Source: UBA5069 sp963773745 (lineage in GTDB: Bacteria > Chloroflexota > Anaerolineae > Caldilineales > Caldilineaceae). Taken from it: a stretch of DNA of 64,000 nt. The notes beneath the pieces are model-generated. The model was not told the DNA's origin. It was given only the letters and a program-made list of their open reading frames with translations, and made no database searches. The DNA is taken from NCBI GenBank assembly GCA_963773745.1, contig CAVZCL010000003.1:292865-356864 (forward strand), in the 5' to 3' direction. Of this stretch, positions 1 through 9,027 are shown in pieces (within the stretch, counting starts at the first letter, position 1; each line of letters opens with the position of its first letter). A program made the translations under genes and the position numbers.

Positions 1-130
1 CTCGCAAACCCTGCAAGGAGCAGCATCACTCTCCTGCACACATCTTCTCACGCGGAGATAAAGAAATCTGTAACATCGCGTTAAGAAGTGATACCGATCG
101 TCTTGCCTGTAGCGGCCACAAAGGTGTGGG

Positions 131-1165
131 TCAGGAGACCCTCCGCTGCGGAGTTTCAGCCCCGCTGGCAGCCCCGTTGGCAGCGATGAAACGTTCCACG
201 TCATCGCGCTGTGGGGCGTCAAGAATACCACATTCGGTGCAAACAACAAGTGCGGCCATGGCAGCGCCATAACGGAGCGCGTCGGCGTCATCCCATCCCT
301 GCGCAGTGCCCCATAGCAGCCCGGCATTGAAGGTGTCGCCTGCGCCTACGGTCTGGCGCGCTTCCACAGCAAAGGCCGGCACATGCAGCGGCGCGCCTGC
401 GTCACTGCTCGCGCCGTTCCCTGCGCCAAAGAGCGTTGCGCCCGCTTCTCCCTGCTTCACCAGCACGCGTCGCGCGCCGGCCGCCTGCAGTGCCGCCACA
501 CGCGCTGGAATGTCAACCGCAATCTCGGCTGCCTCCGGCGCATCGACGCAGACTGCAAGTTCGTGGCTGTTGGCAATCAGTGTGTCGACCCAGGGCAGCA
601 TAGGGGCGATCTCATCGAGCCGAGCGACGTGGCCAACGGCGGGACCAATGTCCACGGCCGTATGCGCGCCTGCTGCACGCGCCTGCTTGAGCATCTCGAT
701 GTACCCCGCCGGTCGCAGCCCCTGCATGAGCGTGTAGCCATTGATGAGCAGCACCTGCAGCCCGGCATCCCACCCCTGCGGAAGATCAGCCAGCGTAATC
801 GAGGGGTATGCGCCGGCGTGGTGAAAGATCAGCCGGTTGCGTTCTCCATCCACCACCAGTATGGTGGTGGCTGTGTGCTGGTCGCGGCGGCGCAGCCCAG
901 CCGTGGGCACGCCCGCTCCCTCCAGCCAGCCGCAGACAAGGTGGCCAAGCGTGTCATCACCCACGGCACTGATCAGGCGTACATCGGCCCCCAGCCGCCC
1001 CAGCGCAAAGGCGGCGTTGGCCCCGTTGCCCCCCAGTGACATGCGCAGCGGCACATCGGTGAAGGCAAGGTTGGAGACAGCAAACTCCTCACCACCCCAC
1101 CCGGGCAGCCGTTCCACCCCCAACACAAAGAGATCCACGGTTGTGCAGCCGACGATGAGGAACAT
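131..1165 (-). CDS. PfkB-family (ribokinase-like) carbohydrate kinase
   Basis: This 344-residue protein should phosphorylate a sugar or nucleoside with ATP in the cytoplasm; the substrate is not readable from sequence. The N-terminal substrate lobe has the PfkB glycine motif GGNGANAAFALGRLG near residues 45-60. The C-terminal signature TVGAGDTFNAG, near residue 275, carries the catalytic Asp. The start at 1165 (MFLIVG) follows a GGGAGA ribosome-binding site, so I prefer it to the ATG seven codons upstream. A Gly-Asn-Gly-Ala-rich stretch (GAGNGASSDAG) just before the signature is longer than usual for the family. A long hairpin separates the gene from proS upstream. Confidence 0.88.
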   Translation of the reverse strand: MFLIVGCTTVDLFVLGVERLPGWGGEEFAVSNLAFTDVPLRMSLGGNGANAAFALGRLGADVRLISAVGDDTLGHLVCGWLEGAGVPTAGLRRRDQHTATTILVVDGERNRLIFHHAGAYPSITLADLPQGWDAGLQVLLINGYTLMQGLRPAGYIEMLKQARAAGAHTAVDIGPAVGHVARLDEIAPMLPWVDTLIANSHELAVCVDAPEAAEIAVDIPARVAALQAAGARRVLVKQGEAGATLFGAGNGASSDAGAPLHVPAFAVEARQTVGAGDTFNAGLLWGTAQGWDDADALRYGAAMAALVVCTECGILDAPQRDDVERFIAANGAASGAETPQRRVS

Positions 1166-1186
1166 GATTTTCTCCCACTGATGCAA

Positions 1187-1295
1187 AACGGCGGTACACA
1201 GATTTCACAGATTCGACAGATAACAACGGATAACAGGCCATCTGCCTGTTATCCGTTGCTATCTGTCGAATCTGTGAAATCTGTGTACCGCCGTT
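1187..1295. repeat. Long intergenic inverted repeat, 52-bp arms
   Basis: The arms 1187-1238 and 1244-1295 are reverse complements with one mismatch and a 5-nt loop. The repeat fills the gap between proS and the PfkB gene, both on the minus strand. No T-run follows it, so it is not a textbook terminator. Confidence 0.95.
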
Positions 1296-1301
1296 CTTAG
1301 G

Positions 1302-3101
1302 CTAAAGCTCCAGCGCCTCATCCTTGTGCAGCGCGTTGATCCACGCCCACTCCTCGTCCGCGGCGGCGCGCATGCCTTCCACCAGTTCAGCCAGCGGAAT
1401 TGTACGCATCTCGCCCGTACGGCGCATCTTGAGCTCCACGATCCCCTGCTGCAGCCCCTTGCCGCCCACCGTCACACGCAAGGGCATGCCCAGCAGGTCG
1501 GCGTCGTTAAACTTGACGCCGGCGCGCTCGTCGCGGTCATCAAAGAGCACTTCAAAGCCGGCCGCCTGCAGTTGTGCATAGATCTCCTCAGCCGCAGCCG
1601 CTACTTCGGGCGATTTTTCGTTTGCCAGGCTCACCAGCGCCACCTGATAGGGCGCGACGCTAATGGGCCAGATGATGCCCTTGTCGTCGTTGAAGCGCTC
1701 GACAATGCACGCCATGAGCCGCTCCGAGCCAATGCCGTAGGAGCCCATGACAATGGGCTTGCTTGCGCCGTTCTCGTCGAGGAAGGTTGCGCCCATGGCC
1801 ACGCTGTACTTGGTGCCCAGCTTGAAGATATTGCCCACCTCCACGCCGCGCACGCGCGCAGCGCTGCGCCACACTGCGGGCAGGCGTGCCCTTCGCCCGC
1901 CGCCACAAGGTCGGTCACAATGTCGGCCTGTGTAGTCGCGGCCGCAGTTGGTGTTGCGCAGGTGATAGTCCACCTTGTTGGCCCCGGCCACCAGGTTGGG
2001 GCTGGCTGCCACCAGATCATCCACCACCAGCAGCACCTGATCGCGCGGAATGCCAATCGGCGAGCCGTAGCCCGCCTCGGCGCCCACGGCGCGAATCTCC
2101 TCCACCGTGGCCGGGCGCACCGAGCGCGCCTTGATGGCGTTGGTGAGCTTGGTCTCGTTGAGTTCCATGTCGCCGCGCAGCACGGCAAAGATGAAACGGT
2201 TCACGGGATTGCCAGGCTTGCCGTCGGGGCCTGCCGGGCCGTCCAGTTCGGCCATGAGGAAGACAGCCTTGGCCGTCTGCTCGGCGCCGATGTGCAGGAA
2301 ATCGGCCAGGGCGGCAATCGTGGTTGCGCCGGGCGTGTGCACCTCTTCGAGGGGCAGCGCATCGGCCACGGGCGGCTGCGGCTTGCGCAGGTTGGCAATC
2401 TGCCGGTTGGCGCTGTAGCCGCAGCTATCGCACACAATGATCGTGTCCTCGCCAATGGGAAGCAGCGCCATGAACTCGTGCGCCATGCTGCCCCCCATCA
2501 TGCCCACGTCGCTCTGCACGGCAATTACATCCATGCCCGCGCGGCGGAAGATGTTGAAGTAGGCCTGGTAGATGTGCGGGTAGAAAGCATCCAGCCCCGC
2601 CTGGTCGCGGTCAAAGGAGTAGGCATCCTTCATGGTGAACTCGCGCACGCGGATGATGCCGGCGCGTGGGCGCGGCTCGTCGCGGAACTTGGTCTGGATC
2701 TGATAGAGCACAAAGGGAAGCTGGCGGTATGAGCTGACAATCTGCTGCGCCATGTCGGCCATGATCTCTTCGTGCGTCATGCCCAGCACCATGTCGCGGC
2801 CGGCGCGGTCCTTGAAGCGCGCCATGTCGTCGCCAATCTGGTACCAGCGCCCCGACTTCTGCCAGAGTTCGGCCGGGTGGACAACAGGCAGCGAGACCTC
2901 CTGGCCGCCGACCGCGTCCATCTCCTCGCGGATGATCTGCTCAATCTTGCGCTTGGCGCGCAGCCCCAGCGGCAGGTAATCAAAGATGCCGGCGGCAATC
3001 TGCTTGATCATGCCCGTGCGCACCAGCAGGTTATGGCTGATGACTTCGGCGTCGGCGGGGGCGTCTCGCAATGTTTGGAAGAAGAGGCGCGACATGCGCA
3101 T
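1302..3101 (-). CDS. proS: Prolyl-tRNA synthetase (class II), with a compensated internal frame change
   Basis: The enzyme charges tRNA-Pro with proline. At about 600 residues it fits the bacterial type with an editing insertion domain. Motif 2 (TKFRDEPRPRAGIIRVREF) and motif 3 (GSYGIGSERLMA) are clear, and the C-terminal anticodon-binding domain is present. The start at 3101 (MRMSRLFF) has a GGAG ribosome-binding site; codons further upstream only read through the neighbouring hairpin. Between about 1930 and 1840 the frame is wrong. One extra base follows GRDYT and one base is missing before RGVEVGNIFKLG. The +1 frame restores the expected ADIVTDLVAAGEGHACPQC with its zinc-like Cys pair. The two changes cancel, so the full-length frame stays open with about 30 altered residues. 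Confidence 0.93.
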   Translation of the reverse strand: MRMSRLFFQTLRDAPADAEVISHNLLVRTGMIKQIAAGIFDYLPLGLRAKRKIEQIIREEMDAVGGQEVSLPVVHPAELWQKSGRWYQIGDDMARFKDRAGRDMVLGMTHEEIMADMAQQIVSSYRQLPFVLYQIQTKFRDEPRPRAGIIRVREFTMKDAYSFDRDQAGLDAFYPHIYQAYFNIFRRAGMDVIAVQSDVGMMGGSMAHEFMALLPIGEDTIIVCDSCGYSANRQIANLRKPQPPVADALPLEEVHTPGATTIAALADFLHIGAEQTAKAVFLMAELDGPAGPDGKPGNPVNRFIFAVLRGDMELNETKLTNAIKARSVRPATVEEIRAVGAEAGYGSPIGIPRDQVLLVVDDLVAASPNLVAGANKVDYHLRNTNCGRDYTGRHCDRPCGGGRRARLPAVWRSAARVRGVEVGNIFKLGTKYSVAMGATFLDENGASKPIVMGSYGIGSERLMACIVERFNDDKGIIWPISVAPYQVALVSLANEKSPEVAAAAEEIYAQLQAAGFEVLFDDRDERAGVKFNDADLLGMPLRVTVGGKGLQQGIVELKMRRTGEMRTIPLAELVEGMRAAADEEWAWINALHKDEALEL

Positions 3102-3146
3102 AGGGCAGTGCTCCGTTGTAGTGGATAAGGGGATGCGGGGAGTGCG

Positions 3147-3258
3147 TGCGGAGAGAAAATTGATTATTGAGTATTGACGATTGGTAATTGGTAAGTAACG
3201 AGTCGCATTATTACCAATTACCAATCGTCAATACTCAATAATCAATTTTCTCTCCGCA
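3147..3258. repeat. Long intergenic inverted repeat, perfect 48-bp arms
   Basis: The arms 3147-3194 and 3211-3258 are perfect reverse complements with a 16-nt loop. They are built from words such as ATTGGTAATTGGTAA. The repeat lies between the thioredoxin stop and proS and reaches to 2 nt from the thioredoxin stop codon. Confidence 0.95.
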
Positions 3259-3260
3259 CC

Positions 3261-3653
3261 CTACTCGTCATTCAACAATCGCGCAGTCTCACGCTTGAGT
3301 GTTTCGTAATTCGAGACGCCGGTGGTGCGGTGCACCTCTGCGCCGTCGCGGAAGTAGATGAGTGTGGGCAGCCCCATGACGTTGTACGCTTCGCTGCTGC
3401 GCGGGTTCTCGTCCACGTCCAGCGAGAGCACATGCAGCTGGCCGGCAAAGTCACGCGCCAGAAACTCCACATAGGCCGACATCACCGTGCAGGGCTGGCA
3501 CCAGTCGGCCCAGAAGTCCACCACGGTGAGGCCGGGCTGCTGCAGGCGCGCGTCCCACGTGGCGTCGGTGACTTCGGCGGGCGCAGGGCGCGGCGTGCTC
3601 TCGGGCGGCGTGGGCGCAGGCTGCGGCTTGCGCCCAAAGAGGCGTCCAAGCAT
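3261..3653 (-). CDS. Thioredoxin-domain protein
   Basis: A 130-residue thiol-disulfide protein. A Pro-rich N-terminus (residues 1-27) precedes a thioredoxin fold with the active site WADWCQPC and the cis-proline loop GLPTLIYFRDG. It has no signal peptide and is probably cytoplasmic. The active-site pair is CQPC rather than the classical CGPC, which may shift its redox potential. The start lies 3 nt after the stop of the OsmC-family gene, so the two are co-transcribed. That pairing suggests a role in thiol or peroxide stress. proS follows after a long hairpin. Confidence 0.9.
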   Translation of the reverse strand: MLGRLFGRKPQPAPTPPESTPRPAPAEVTDATWDARLQQPGLTVVDFWADWCQPCTVMSAYVEFLARDFAGQLHVLSLDVDENPRSSEAYNVMGLPTLIYFRDGAEVHRTTGVSNYETLKRETARLLNDE

Positions 3654-3656
3654 GGG

Positions 3657-4079
3657 TCAGGCGGCATCCGCGTCACGGCTGCGGATCTCGAAGTCGTGCG
3701 TAATCCGGGCAACGCCCTTGAGTGTGGCGTGAACGCCGCAGTACTTCTCCACGCTCAGGTCAATTGCGCGCTGCACTTTGGCTTCGTCCAGGTCGCGCCC
3801 GGTGACGATGAAGTGCATGTGGATTATCTCCCACGCCCTGGGCACTTCTGTGCCACGCTCGCCCGAGACGGAGACCTCCAGCGCGTCCAGCTGCATGCGC
3901 TGCTTCTTGATGATGTCGACCACGTCAATCGAGGCGCAGCCGCCCAGGCCCAGCAGCAGCATCTGCATGGGGCCCACGCCGGGGGTGCCGCTGGCCATGA
4001 CAACATTCTGGCCATTGTCAGCCGTGCCCAGGAAGGTCTTTTCTTCAATCCATTTTACGCGTGTAGTTTGCATGGTCAT
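3657..4079 (-). CDS. OsmC/Ohr-family protein
   Basis: A 140-residue OsmC-like protein. Family members reduce organic hydroperoxides with a pair of cysteines. Here one Cys sits in the helix motif LLLGLGGCASIDVVDIIKKQ and the other in VEKYCGVHATLKG near residue 112, matching the two-cysteine pattern. The N-terminus MTMQTTRVKWIEEKTFLG resembles the YhfA-like branch rather than classical Ohr, so the substrate is uncertain. It is the first gene of a two-gene unit with the thioredoxin-like protein, which could supply its reductant (inference). Confidence 0.88.
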   Translation of the reverse strand: MTMQTTRVKWIEEKTFLGTADNGQNVVMASGTPGVGPMQMLLLGLGGCASIDVVDIIKKQRMQLDALEVSVSGERGTEVPRAWEIIHMHFIVTGRDLDEAKVQRAIDLSVEKYCGVHATLKGVARITHDFEIRSRDADAA

Positions 4080-4476
4080 TTTGTCTTTCTAGCGATTCAC
4101 AGTATCTTTGATTGCTTTGGAGCAGACCGGTAACGGCGTCACGCCAAAAGACGTGGCCTGCGGCGGATCACACCGTTGCGCCGCCAACAACATACCCGCG
4201 TCCGTGTGAGTATAGAATTTTCACGGTGGAGATGTCAAAAGCCCTGTGCTATAATTATGTACGGTTTGTCCACAGCGATGGCTCAGGATAATGGCGCGTG
4301 CGCTCCTTGCACGGCAAAAACGCCGGAACCCCTTGCAACTATCCTGTACGTCTTGTTCCTTTTGCAAATTGCATTCCATTGGCATCAATCGCAGCTCGGC
4401 AGGTAGGCGCGCGGTACGTCAGCCGCGCTGCATACCACCGACTTCCCCTCGAACAGAACAGTTCACAGGAGAGGCT
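4080..4476. other. Divergent intergenic region with promoter and long leader
   Basis: A 397-bp gap between divergently transcribed genes. It contains the plus-strand promoter at 4227-4255 and about 215 nt of untranslated leader before the acyl-CoA synthetase. I saw no RNA element or convincing small gene in the leader. Confidence 0.6.
4227..4255 (+). promoter_or_regulatory. Sigma70-type promoter for the acyl-CoA synthetase
   Basis: A perfect -10 TATAAT (4250-4255) lies 17 nt after a -35-like TGGAGA (4227-4232, 4 of 6 matches). Transcription would start near 4262. Confidence 0.65.
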
Positions 4477-6210
4477 ATGTCATCCCCAACGCCCTGGTTC
4501 GCCCATTACGAGAAGAGCGTCCCACAGACTATTGACATTCCCGAGAAGTTTCTGCACGATCTGCTGACCGATTCCGCCAAGCGTTTTCCCAACAACACGG
4601 CCGTGCGGCTGGTGCTCAAGTACCTGCCGGCAGGGCTCTCCATCAGCTCACGCATGACCTACCGGGAGCTGGATACGGCCAGCGATCGCTTCGCCTCGGC
4701 GCTGCAGGGGCTGGGCGTCAAGAAGGGTGACCGCGTCGGTATCATGCTCAACAACATCCCCCAGGGTGTTGTCTCCTTCTTCGGCATCCTCAAGGCCGGA
4801 GCCACCGTCGTCAACATCAACCCCACCTATCCATCGCCCGAGCTGAAGCACATTCTGCAGGACAGCGGCGCTGAGGTCATGATCATGCTCAGCGGCCTGG
4901 TGGAGCGCCTCGCGCCGATCAAGGATGACATTCGCGTCAAGCACGTGATTGTCGCCGACATTGTGGATTCGCTAAGCTGGCCCTTCAAGAGCCTGGCCGC
5001 CAAGACCGTGCGCGCCTCGGGCATGATGAAGGATGTGACCTACGGCCCCACCGTGCACCAGTATGATGACCTGCTGGCCGGCTCGCCCAGCAAGCCGCAG
5101 CCGATTGACGCCACGCCCGATGACGTGGTGCTCTTCCAGTACACGGGCGGCACAACCGGCGTGCCCAAGGCGGCCATGCTCAGCCATCGCAACCTGGTGG
5201 CCAACTGCCTGCAGATGGATGCCTGGTTCACGCGCGTTGAATATGGCAAGGAGAAGGTGCTGCTGGCGCTCCCCTCCTTCCACGTCTATGGCATGACGGT
5301 GGGGATGCTCTTCGGCGTTACCCTCGGCTCCGAGATTGTGCAGGTGCCCGACCCGCGCAACACCGCCCACATCATCGAGGTCATCAGCAAGGAGAAGATT
5401 ACCCTCTACCCAGGTGTGCCGGCCATGTACATCGGCCTCATTAACCACCCCAAGGCCAAGGAGTTTGACCTGCACTCGGTCAAGGCGTGCCTGAGCGGCG
5501 GCTCGGCGCTGCCCGTGGAGGTGGCGCAACGGTTCGAGGCAATTACCGGCGGCAAGCTGGTGGAAGGCTTCGGCATGACCGAATGCGCGCCGGTTGCCAC
5601 CGCCAACCCCATCTACGGTGAAGTGCGCACAGGCTCGATTGGCCTGCCCATCTCCAACACCATCTGCACCGTCGTGGGCCTGGAGCCGGACGAAAACGGC
5701 AAGTTCCACGAGCTGCCCATGGGCGAAGAGGGCGAGCTCGTCCTTAAGGGGCCGCAGGTAATGAAGGGCTACTGGCAGATGGACGACGAGACGGCCAAAA
5801 CCATTGACACCGACGGCTGGCTGCACACGGGCGACATTGCCAAGATGGACAAGGATGGCTACTTCTACATCGTCGACCGCAAGAAGGACCTGATCATCGC
5901 CAGCGGCTTCAACATCGTCCCGCGCGAGGTGGAAGAGGTGCTCTTCCAGCATCCCAAGGTGATGGAGGCCACGGTCGTCGGCATTCCCGACCCCAAGCGC
6001 GGCGAAACGGTGAAGGCCTACGTGGTGCTCAAGGAAGGCGAGAGCAGCAGCGAGGAAGAGCTGCGCGCCTTCTGCAAGGAGCGCATCGCCCCCTACAAGG
6101 TGCCGGCCATGGTGGAGTTCCGCAAGGAGTTGCCCAAGACACAGGCGGGCAAGGTGCTCCGCCGCCAGCTTGTGCAGGAAGAGAAAGAGAAGCAGGCCGC
6201 CAAGGCATAA
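4477..6210 (+). CDS. Long-chain acyl-CoA synthetase (AMP-forming)
   Basis: A 577-residue ANL-superfamily ligase that activates a fatty acid to acyl-AMP and then to the CoA thioester. Visible motifs are the phosphate-binding loop YTGGTTGVPKAAMLSH, the adenine-site motif GFGMTECAPV, the hinge motif GYFYIVDRKKDLIIASGFN, and the catalytic-lysine tail PKTQAGKVLRRQL. The start at 4477 (MSSPTPWF) has an AGGAGAGG ribosome-binding site; the open frame upstream lies inside the leader. It is transcribed alone and ends at a 59-bp-arm hairpin shared with the convergent RpiR gene. Chain-length specificity cannot be read. Confidence 0.92.
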   Translation: MSSPTPWFAHYEKSVPQTIDIPEKFLHDLLTDSAKRFPNNTAVRLVLKYLPAGLSISSRMTYRELDTASDRFASALQGLGVKKGDRVGIMLNNIPQGVVSFFGILKAGATVVNINPTYPSPELKHILQDSGAEVMIMLSGLVERLAPIKDDIRVKHVIVADIVDSLSWPFKSLAAKTVRASGMMKDVTYGPTVHQYDDLLAGSPSKPQPIDATPDDVVLFQYTGGTTGVPKAAMLSHRNLVANCLQMDAWFTRVEYGKEKVLLALPSFHVYGMTVGMLFGVTLGSEIVQVPDPRNTAHIIEVISKEKITLYPGVPAMYIGLINHPKAKEFDLHSVKACLSGGSALPVEVAQRFEAITGGKLVEGFGMTECAPVATANPIYGEVRTGSIGLPISNTICTVVGLEPDENGKFHELPMGEEGELVLKGPQVMKGYWQMDDETAKTIDTDGWLHTGDIAKMDKDGYFYIVDRKKDLIIASGFNIVPREVEEVLFQHPKVMEATVVGIPDPKRGETVKAYVVLKEGESSSEEELRAFCKERIAPYKVPAMVEFRKELPKTQAGKVLRRQLVQEEKEKQAAKA

Positions 6211-6221
6211 CGAAGGGCCTT

Positions 6222-6351
6222 GACACAGAGGTCACAGAGGCAACAGAGGAACACAGAGAAAAGCGAAAAGCAGAACTGCACTCAAGACCCTTTGCAGTTC
6301 TGCTTTTCGCTTTTCTCTGTGTTCCTCTGTTGCCTCTGTGACCTCTGTGTC
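6222..6351. repeat. Long intergenic inverted repeat, perfect 59-bp arms
   Basis: The arms 6222-6280 and 6293-6351 are perfect reverse complements with a 12-nt loop, built from the word CACAGAGG and variants. The repeat sits between two convergent genes and nearly fills the gap. Confidence 0.97.
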
Positions 6352-6363
6352 GCCTTTCAGTTA

Positions 6364-7221
6364 TTACTCGTCGTCGGGGACGGGCGTGTCCGGCTGGGTG
6401 AGGAAGGCGAAGGTCTGCGCCACACTGTCGGCGCGCCGCTCGGAGTGCTCGCTCCCTTCGCGCCCGGCAAGGGCCACAATCACCCCCAGCGCCGCCACCA
6501 GCGTCACCAGGCTGGGCAGTGGCCCGGCAGCTTCGGCCAGCGCGTAGATGATCAGCTCTGCCATGCGGTTGACGGGCGAAGAAAGCGCACCGGTGACGCC
6601 CAGCGTGGCACAGCCGCGGGAACGTGCGTACTGCATGGCGCGCGCCACATCGCGCCCGTAGGCCGTGGCGGATATGCCCAGGAGCAGCGTTTCGGGCGTG
6701 AGCGCCGTGAGTGCGCCTGCCAGCCGCGACGGATCGTTGCCCGCCGCATAGGCCGCCACGCCAAAATGGCGCAACTGCTGCGCCACCATTTCGCCCAGGG
6801 GAATCGCGTACCCCTCGCCCACAATCATGATGGCCTGCGCCTTGTCCAGCATGCGCGCCAGTTGTTCCACATGTTCGGGCGGGTTGTGCGCCAGCAGCCG
6901 CTTGAGGTTGTCGCTCTCCTGCTCGGCGTGCACACGAAAGATGCCCGCCGGGTCCTCCGGCGTAATCGGCTGCGGCACGTAGGCGGCGTAAATCTCGGAT
7001 TTGACCTGGGCGCGAATGTCGTGCAGCAGTTCGGGATAGCCGTTGTAGCCAATACGCTGCGAAAAGCGCACAACCGTGGTGGTGTCTACACCCACGGCAA
7101 AAGCCAATTGCGCCGCCGTCATGAAGGAGACTTCGTAGTAGTTGCTCAGCACAAAGTCGGCCACGCTGCGGTAGCTGCGGCTTAACCGATCATAGTAATC
7201 GCGGATTCTCTGCCGGTACAT
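6364..7221 (-). CDS. RpiR/MurR-family transcriptional regulator (HTH-SIS)
   Basis: A 285-residue regulator. Residues 1-80 form an RpiR-type helix-turn-helix (FMTAAQLAFAVGVDTTTVVRFSQRIGY). Residues from about 115 to 255 form a SIS sugar-phosphate isomerase fold (IMIVGEGYAIPLGEMVAQQL; LLLGISATAYGRDV). Family members bind DNA and respond to a phosphosugar. The start at 7221 (MYRQRI) is preceded by GGAG. A strong promoter lies about 100 nt upstream. No sugar operon adjoins it; the nearest candidate substrate gene is the PfkB kinase 5 kb away, so its target is unknown. Confidence 0.9.
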   Translation of the reverse strand: MYRQRIRDYYDRLSRSYRSVADFVLSNYYEVSFMTAAQLAFAVGVDTTTVVRFSQRIGYNGYPELLHDIRAQVKSEIYAAYVPQPITPEDPAGIFRVHAEQESDNLKRLLAHNPPEHVEQLARMLDKAQAIMIVGEGYAIPLGEMVAQQLRHFGVAAYAAGNDPSRLAGALTALTPETLLLGISATAYGRDVARAMQYARSRGCATLGVTGALSSPVNRMAELIIYALAEAAGPLPSLVTLVAALGVIVALAGREGSEHSERRADSVAQTFAFLTQPDTPVPDDE

Positions 7222-7325
7222 GGCAATTCTCCATGCTAAAGCCGCGGGTGGGCTTGGGAAAAGCAGGATGGATTGCGCATTGGGGGCCCTGCGCCGGCGA
7301 TTGCATACGCTGATTCGCCACGCAG

Positions 7326-7354
7326 AGTATACGTCCATCAACCCGTGTTGTCAA
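7326..7354 (-). promoter_or_regulatory. Strong sigma70-type promoter of the RpiR gene, with direct repeats
   Basis: On the minus strand TTGACA (7349-7354), a 17-nt spacer and TATACT (7326-7331) form a near-consensus promoter. The -35 element lies in the second of two direct repeats of about 13 bp (ATTGACAACA.GGG), covering roughly 7341-7368. This arrangement could be an autoregulatory operator (inference). Confidence 0.75.
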
Positions 7355-7500
7355 TCCCTGTTGTCAATCGCCCCCTAAAATTGCACGCAAATATGAGTGC
7401 GACGGCGCGGGCCAGCGCACGCTTGGCTGGCAGCCGCAGTTCGCCGCATTGACGGCCCCCTGCGATTGCGCGCTACGGGGGCGCGTGCTACCATCGGGCG

Positions 7501-9012
7501 ATGCAGGATGAGCAAGCGGGCCGCGCGCGCCCTCAATCGAGCGCCCAACCGAATGAAGAGACCGTGCATACGCCGCAAAGACGCGCGCAGCGCTGGCTGG
7601 GCGCGCTTGTCGTGGCGCCGCTGCTGGTTGTGGCTTCGCTGCTGCTGCTCTACGGCTGCACGCTGCCTGCGCCCCTCGGTGCGGACAATGCTGACGGAGC
7701 TGCGGCAGCGCCTGCGGCAGCGCCTGCGGCAGCACCTGCGACAGCGCCTCTGATTGTGGGTGAGCCGGAGGTTAGGCTTGCGCCTACTGGAGAGGCGCAA
7801 GCCATTGCCGCGCCAATTGTGGAGAACGCGGGCCTGGCCGCGGCATTGGTGGAGCCGGACGCGCCCGCGGCAGCTATGCCGACGCGCGGCGAAAGCACCA
7901 GTCAAGCCGCAGGCGCCGCAGCACCCGCAGGCGCGGTTGCGCAGCCGGCCGGCCCGGGCGGCATCGCCGGCCTCGCCGGGGCCGTACAGGCAGCTTCTGC
8001 AGCGCGGCCGAGCCGCGCGCTCTTCCCCACGGCCACGCCCACCGCGCCTGCCGATGCCACGGCCGAAGCGTTGGCGCTGCCCGTGGCCCCACTGACTGTT
8101 GAGCCGCCAGCCATTGAGCCGCCAGCCATTGAGCCACCAGCCATTGAGCCACCGGCAGCGGAAGCTGTCGCCACCCTCTCGATCACCGAAGCGCTTGCGC
8201 TGTCGCTGCCAACAACAATTGAGGAAGCTGCACCCGTTGCTGAATCAGCCGCAGGCGCGCCAACAAATGCGCCCGAAGCCGCAGCAGCGCCCCCTGGCGA
8301 ACTCGCCTCTGACGGCGTCGCGCGCACGGCCACCGTGCCCATTCTCATGTATCACTATGTGAGCACGCCGCCGGCCGACGCCGACATCTACCGGCGCGAC
8401 CTCTCCGTCTCGCCCGACCTCTTTGCCGCCCACCTTGATCGCCTGCAGGCCGACGGCTACACCACCATCAGCCTCTACGACCTCATGGCGCATCTGAATC
8501 AGGGCGCGCCTCTGCCCGAAAAGCCGGTCATCCTCACCTTTGACGACGGCTACCGTGACCTCTATGAAAACGCGCTGCCGGCCCTGCGCGAGCGCGGCAT
8601 GAAGGCCACCGTCTTCGTCCTCACCGATTTCATGGACGAAGGTCGCCCTGGATATCTGACGTGGGATATGGCGCGCGAAATGCTGGCCGCGGGCATCTCC
8701 ATTGAATCGCACGGGCGCAACCATGTAAGCCTGCGCGGCAAGCCGGATGACTACCTCATTTGGCAGGCGCTGGGCAGCAATGAGACGATCGCCTACGAGC
8801 TGGGTGTGCGCCCGCGCTTTGTCTCCTACCCGGCGGGCGATTTTGACCAGTCGGTGATCGACATCTTTACCAGCGCCAACTACTGGGCGGGCGTCACAAC
8901 CGTGCAGGGGGCCACGCACAGCAGCGACGATCCCTTCCGGCTAACACGCCTGCGTGTGCGCGGCACCACCTCTCCCGACGACCTGGCGCGCTTGCTGCGC
9001 GTCGACTGGTAA
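7501..9012 (+). CDS. Lipoprotein-anchored polysaccharide deacetylase (NodB domain)
   Basis: A 503-residue exported protein. A hydrophobic stretch near residues 35-58 ends in a lipobox-like LLLYGC, indicating lipid anchoring. Residues 60-275 form a low-complexity Ala/Pro-rich linker with tandem repeats. Residues 278-503 form a carbohydrate esterase 4 domain: YHYVS, the metal/catalytic LTFDDGYRD, the SHGRNHVSL His motif and a late PAGDF motif. It should remove N- or O-acyl groups from cell-surface polysaccharide. The N-terminus MQDEQAGRARPQ is polar and long for a signal peptide, so a later start is possible. It is a single gene, divergent from the RpiR regulator. Confidence 0.88.
   Translation: MQDEQAGRARPQSSAQPNEETVHTPQRRAQRWLGALVVAPLLVVASLLLLYGCTLPAPLGADNADGAAAAPAAAPAAAPATAPLIVGEPEVRLAPTGEAQAIAAPIVENAGLAAALVEPDAPAAAMPTRGESTSQAAGAAAPAGAVAQPAGPGGIAGLAGAVQAASAARPSRALFPTATPTAPADATAEALALPVAPLTVEPPAIEPPAIEPPAIEPPAAEAVATLSITEALALSLPTTIEEAAPVAESAAGAPTNAPEAAAAPPGELASDGVARTATVPILMYHYVSTPPADADIYRRDLSVSPDLFAAHLDRLQADGYTTISLYDLMAHLNQGAPLPEKPVILTFDDGYRDLYENALPALRERGMKATVFVLTDFMDEGRPGYLTWDMAREMLAAGISIESHGRNHVSLRGKPDDYLIWQALGSNETIAYELGVRPRFVSYPAGDFDQSVIDIFTSANYWAGVTTVQGATHSSDDPFRLTRLRVRGTTSPDDLARLLRVDW
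7703..7749 (+). repeat. 12-bp coding tandem repeat (Ala-Ala-Ala-Pro)
   Basis: About four copies of a 12-nt unit (GCGGCAGCGCCT and variants) encode the start of the deacetylase linker. Confidence 0.85.
8101..8155 (+). repeat. 15-bp coding tandem repeat (Glu-Pro-Pro-Ala-Ile)
   Basis: Three and a half copies of GAGCCGCCAGCCATT encode EPPAI repeats in the deacetylase linker. The length is likely to vary between strains. Confidence 0.9.
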
Positions 9013-9027
9013 TCCCAACCAATGTCG

